NCBI RefSeq assembly: GCF_030068605.1
Contig: NZ_JASJOU010000011.1
Location: forward strand, 248,001 to 312,000
Direction: 5' to 3'
Origin: Xanthocytophaga agilis
Lineage (GTDB): Bacteria; Bacteroidota; Bacteroidia; Cytophagales; 172606-1
Length of the DNA stretch: 64,000 bases
A program made the translations under genes and the position numbers. The notes below the pieces were generated by a model that made no database searches, had not been told where the DNA came from, and saw only the letters and a program-made list of their open reading frames with translations. Positions 62,845 through 64,000 of this stretch are shown one piece after another; the stretch's first letter is position 1, and every line of letters begins with the position of its first letter.

Positions 62845-63152
62845 AAAGATTCCTGTGATAGAATATCCGCTTCAGGAAGCACTATCTTTCAATAAAGATG
62901 AAACATAATTTTACATTCAGTATTTAGTGTTCTTTATTCATACTATAGAAACACTTACATACAAAAACCGTTGATATTTATAACGTAGTACCTATACATA
63001 AAGATACAAATCACTCTCCTATCTTCTGATTAATCCCAATAAAGAAAGATATGTAATTTGACTAACAAACATAAAAAAGGATTACCTCACAACACATGAT
63101 AAATAACCATTGTGAGATAACCCTTTTACACTGAAATGCCAATGGTAAAAGA
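62845..63152. other. Region between mutS and the AsmA-like gene
   Basis: 308 bases. It holds the mutS terminator hairpin at 63075-63127 and, towards 62845, the promoter region of the AsmA-like gene, in which no clear -33/-7 pair is seen. Confidence 0.5.
63075..63127 (-). terminator. Terminator of mutS
   Basis: Arms 63075-63092 and 63110-63127 pair in 16 of 18 positions with a 17-base loop. On the minus strand it begins 26 bases after the mutS stop and is followed by TTTTTTAT. Confidence 0.8.
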
Positions 63153-64000
63153 TTAATTCTTTTTATTCAATATACTCTTTAACTCATTAAGTTTAAGCAA
63201 TGCTTCAATAGGTGTCAGTGTATTTACATCTACTTTTTCCAAAGTATCCGCTACTCTTTGTAAAGTAGGATCTGCTTCAAACAAAGTAAACTGGACATTG
63301 TTTTTAGGTACTTCCCGAACACGTTCTTCAGCCTGTTGACGAATCTTGTCTGTCTCCAGATGGTGCATAATTTCATTTGCTCTTAATACTACATTTTGAG
63401 GCATACCCGCCATCTGAGCCACATGAATACCAAAACTGTGTTCACTTCCTCCTTCTTTTAACTTACGCAGGAAGACTACCTTATTCCCAACTTCTTTTAC
63501 AGATACATTGTAATTTTTTATGCGTGGAAAATCCTCAGCTAGTTGGTTAAGTTCATGATAATGGGTTGCAAACAATGTTTTTGCCTTGTATTTAGGATGG
63601 TTATGCAAATACTCTACAATAGACCAAGCAATTGAGATCCCATCATATGTACTTGTTCCTCGTCCAATCTCATCCATCAGTACTAAACTCCTTTCACTAA
63701 GGTTGTTCAGAATACTGGCAGTCTCTGTCATCTCTACCATAAAAGTAGATTCACCACGAGACAAATTATCAGAAGCTCCAACACGTGTAAACACCTTATC
63801 TACCAGTCCAATAGTTGCTTCTTCGGCAGGAACAAAACTTCCCATCTGCGCCATTAATACAATCAGTGCAGTCTGACGTAACAAAGCAGACTTACCTGCC
63901 ATATTGGGACCTGTAATTACAATGATCTGTTGTGTTTCGTCATTAAGTAATATACTATTAGGCACATAACTTTCTCCTAATGGTAGTTGCTGCTCAATAA
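63153..64000 (-). CDS. mutS: DNA mismatch repair protein MutS, C-terminal part (cut by window edge)
   Basis: About 282 residues are visible; the frame stays open to base 64000, reading [10 protein letters not shown] just before the visible ATPase domain, so the gene continues outside. [17 protein letters not shown] is Walker [17 protein letters not shown] Walker B and signature, and [11 protein letters not shown] the switch histidine. The last 80 residues form the helix-turn-helix dimer region. It recognises mispaired bases and recruits MutL. The GTG at 63965 is not the true start. Confidence 0.95.
   Translation of the reverse strand, partial: IEQQLPLGESYVPNSILLNDETQQIIVITGPNMAGKSALLRQTALIVLMAQMGSFVPAEEATIGLVDKVFTRVGASDNLSRGESTFMVEMTETASILNNLSERSLVLMDEIGRGTSTYDGISIAWSIVEYLHNHPKYKAKTLFATHYHELNQLAEDFPRIKNYNVSVKEVGNKVVFLRKLKEGGSEHSFGIHVAQMAGMPQNVVLRANEIMHHLETDKIRQQAEERVREVPKNNVQFTLFEADPTLQRVADTLEKVDVNTLTPIEALLKLNELKSILNKKN

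Noticed and set aside
1-64000. Search for CRISPR arrays, tRNA genes, transposases, phage genes and known defence systems
   Set aside because: No regularly spaced repeats, no tRNA-like T-arm in any intergenic region, and no transposase, integrase, Cas, restriction or toxin-antitoxin protein could be recognised.

Overview
The window looks like a chromosomal piece of a low-GC member of the Bacteroidota, most likely a Cytophagales-type bacterium. The support is three SusC/SusD outer-membrane pairs, two of them preceded by FecI-type sigma and FecR-type anti-sigma genes with the C-terminal domain typical of this phylum, a PolB-like exonuclease, a DUF4291 protein, and promoters of the TTTG-N19-21-TAnnTTTG kind. 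I see no transposase, phage structural gene, CRISPR array, tRNA or rRNA. The phylum is well supported; the order is an inference.

Layout: (1) 130-1134, one exported protein of unknown function. (2) 1137-10843, ten genes on the minus strand, closely spaced and probably one transcript: pncB, a divergent PRPP-synthetase homologue, an exported protein, nadE, a deoxyribosyltransferase-like protein, two small envelope proteins, a PolB-like 3'-5' exonuclease, DUF4291 and a second deoxyribosyltransferase-like protein. This is an NAD salvage and nucleotide-metabolism cassette with its own promoter and an inverted-repeat operator candidate. A glycosyltransferase (10971-11903) lies upstream. (3) A 711-base gene-free stretch that ends in a hairpin and may carry a small RNA. 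(4) A flavin disulfide reductase and a DUF4126-like membrane protein. (5) 14917-25726, ECF sigma, FecR, STN-SusC, SusD, a DUF3823 lipoprotein and a large exported DUF4965-type ('glutaminase A') enzyme: a regulated uptake locus. (6) 25925-31083, PadR regulator, membrane protein, ABC transporter and lipoprotein serine hydrolase, then AraC and VOC genes. (7) 31276-38288, a second sigma/FecR/STN-SusC/SusD locus. (8) 38382-42562, small metabolic and regulatory genes (NmrA/HxlR divergent pair, SDR, metallo-beta-lactamase fold hydrolase). (9) 42921-48110, a third SusC/SusD locus without STN domain and without sigma/FecR, driven by a palindromic promoter. (10) 48315-55771, an orphan DnaJ C-terminal-domain protein, OpgC-like acyltransferase, DinB protein, CheR with a chemoreceptor, and two VOC proteins. 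(11) 55876-64000, a DPP-IV-type peptidase, GT61 glycosyltransferase, AsmA-like protein and the 3' end of mutS, which runs off the window.

The most interesting parts are the NAD/nucleotide cassette with its atypical PRPP-synthetase homologue, the PadR gene whose start codon and promoter lie inside a 17-bp inverted repeat, the possible small RNA before 12615, and the standalone DnaJ substrate-binding domains. All functional calls come from reading motifs and gene order; no database search was run.
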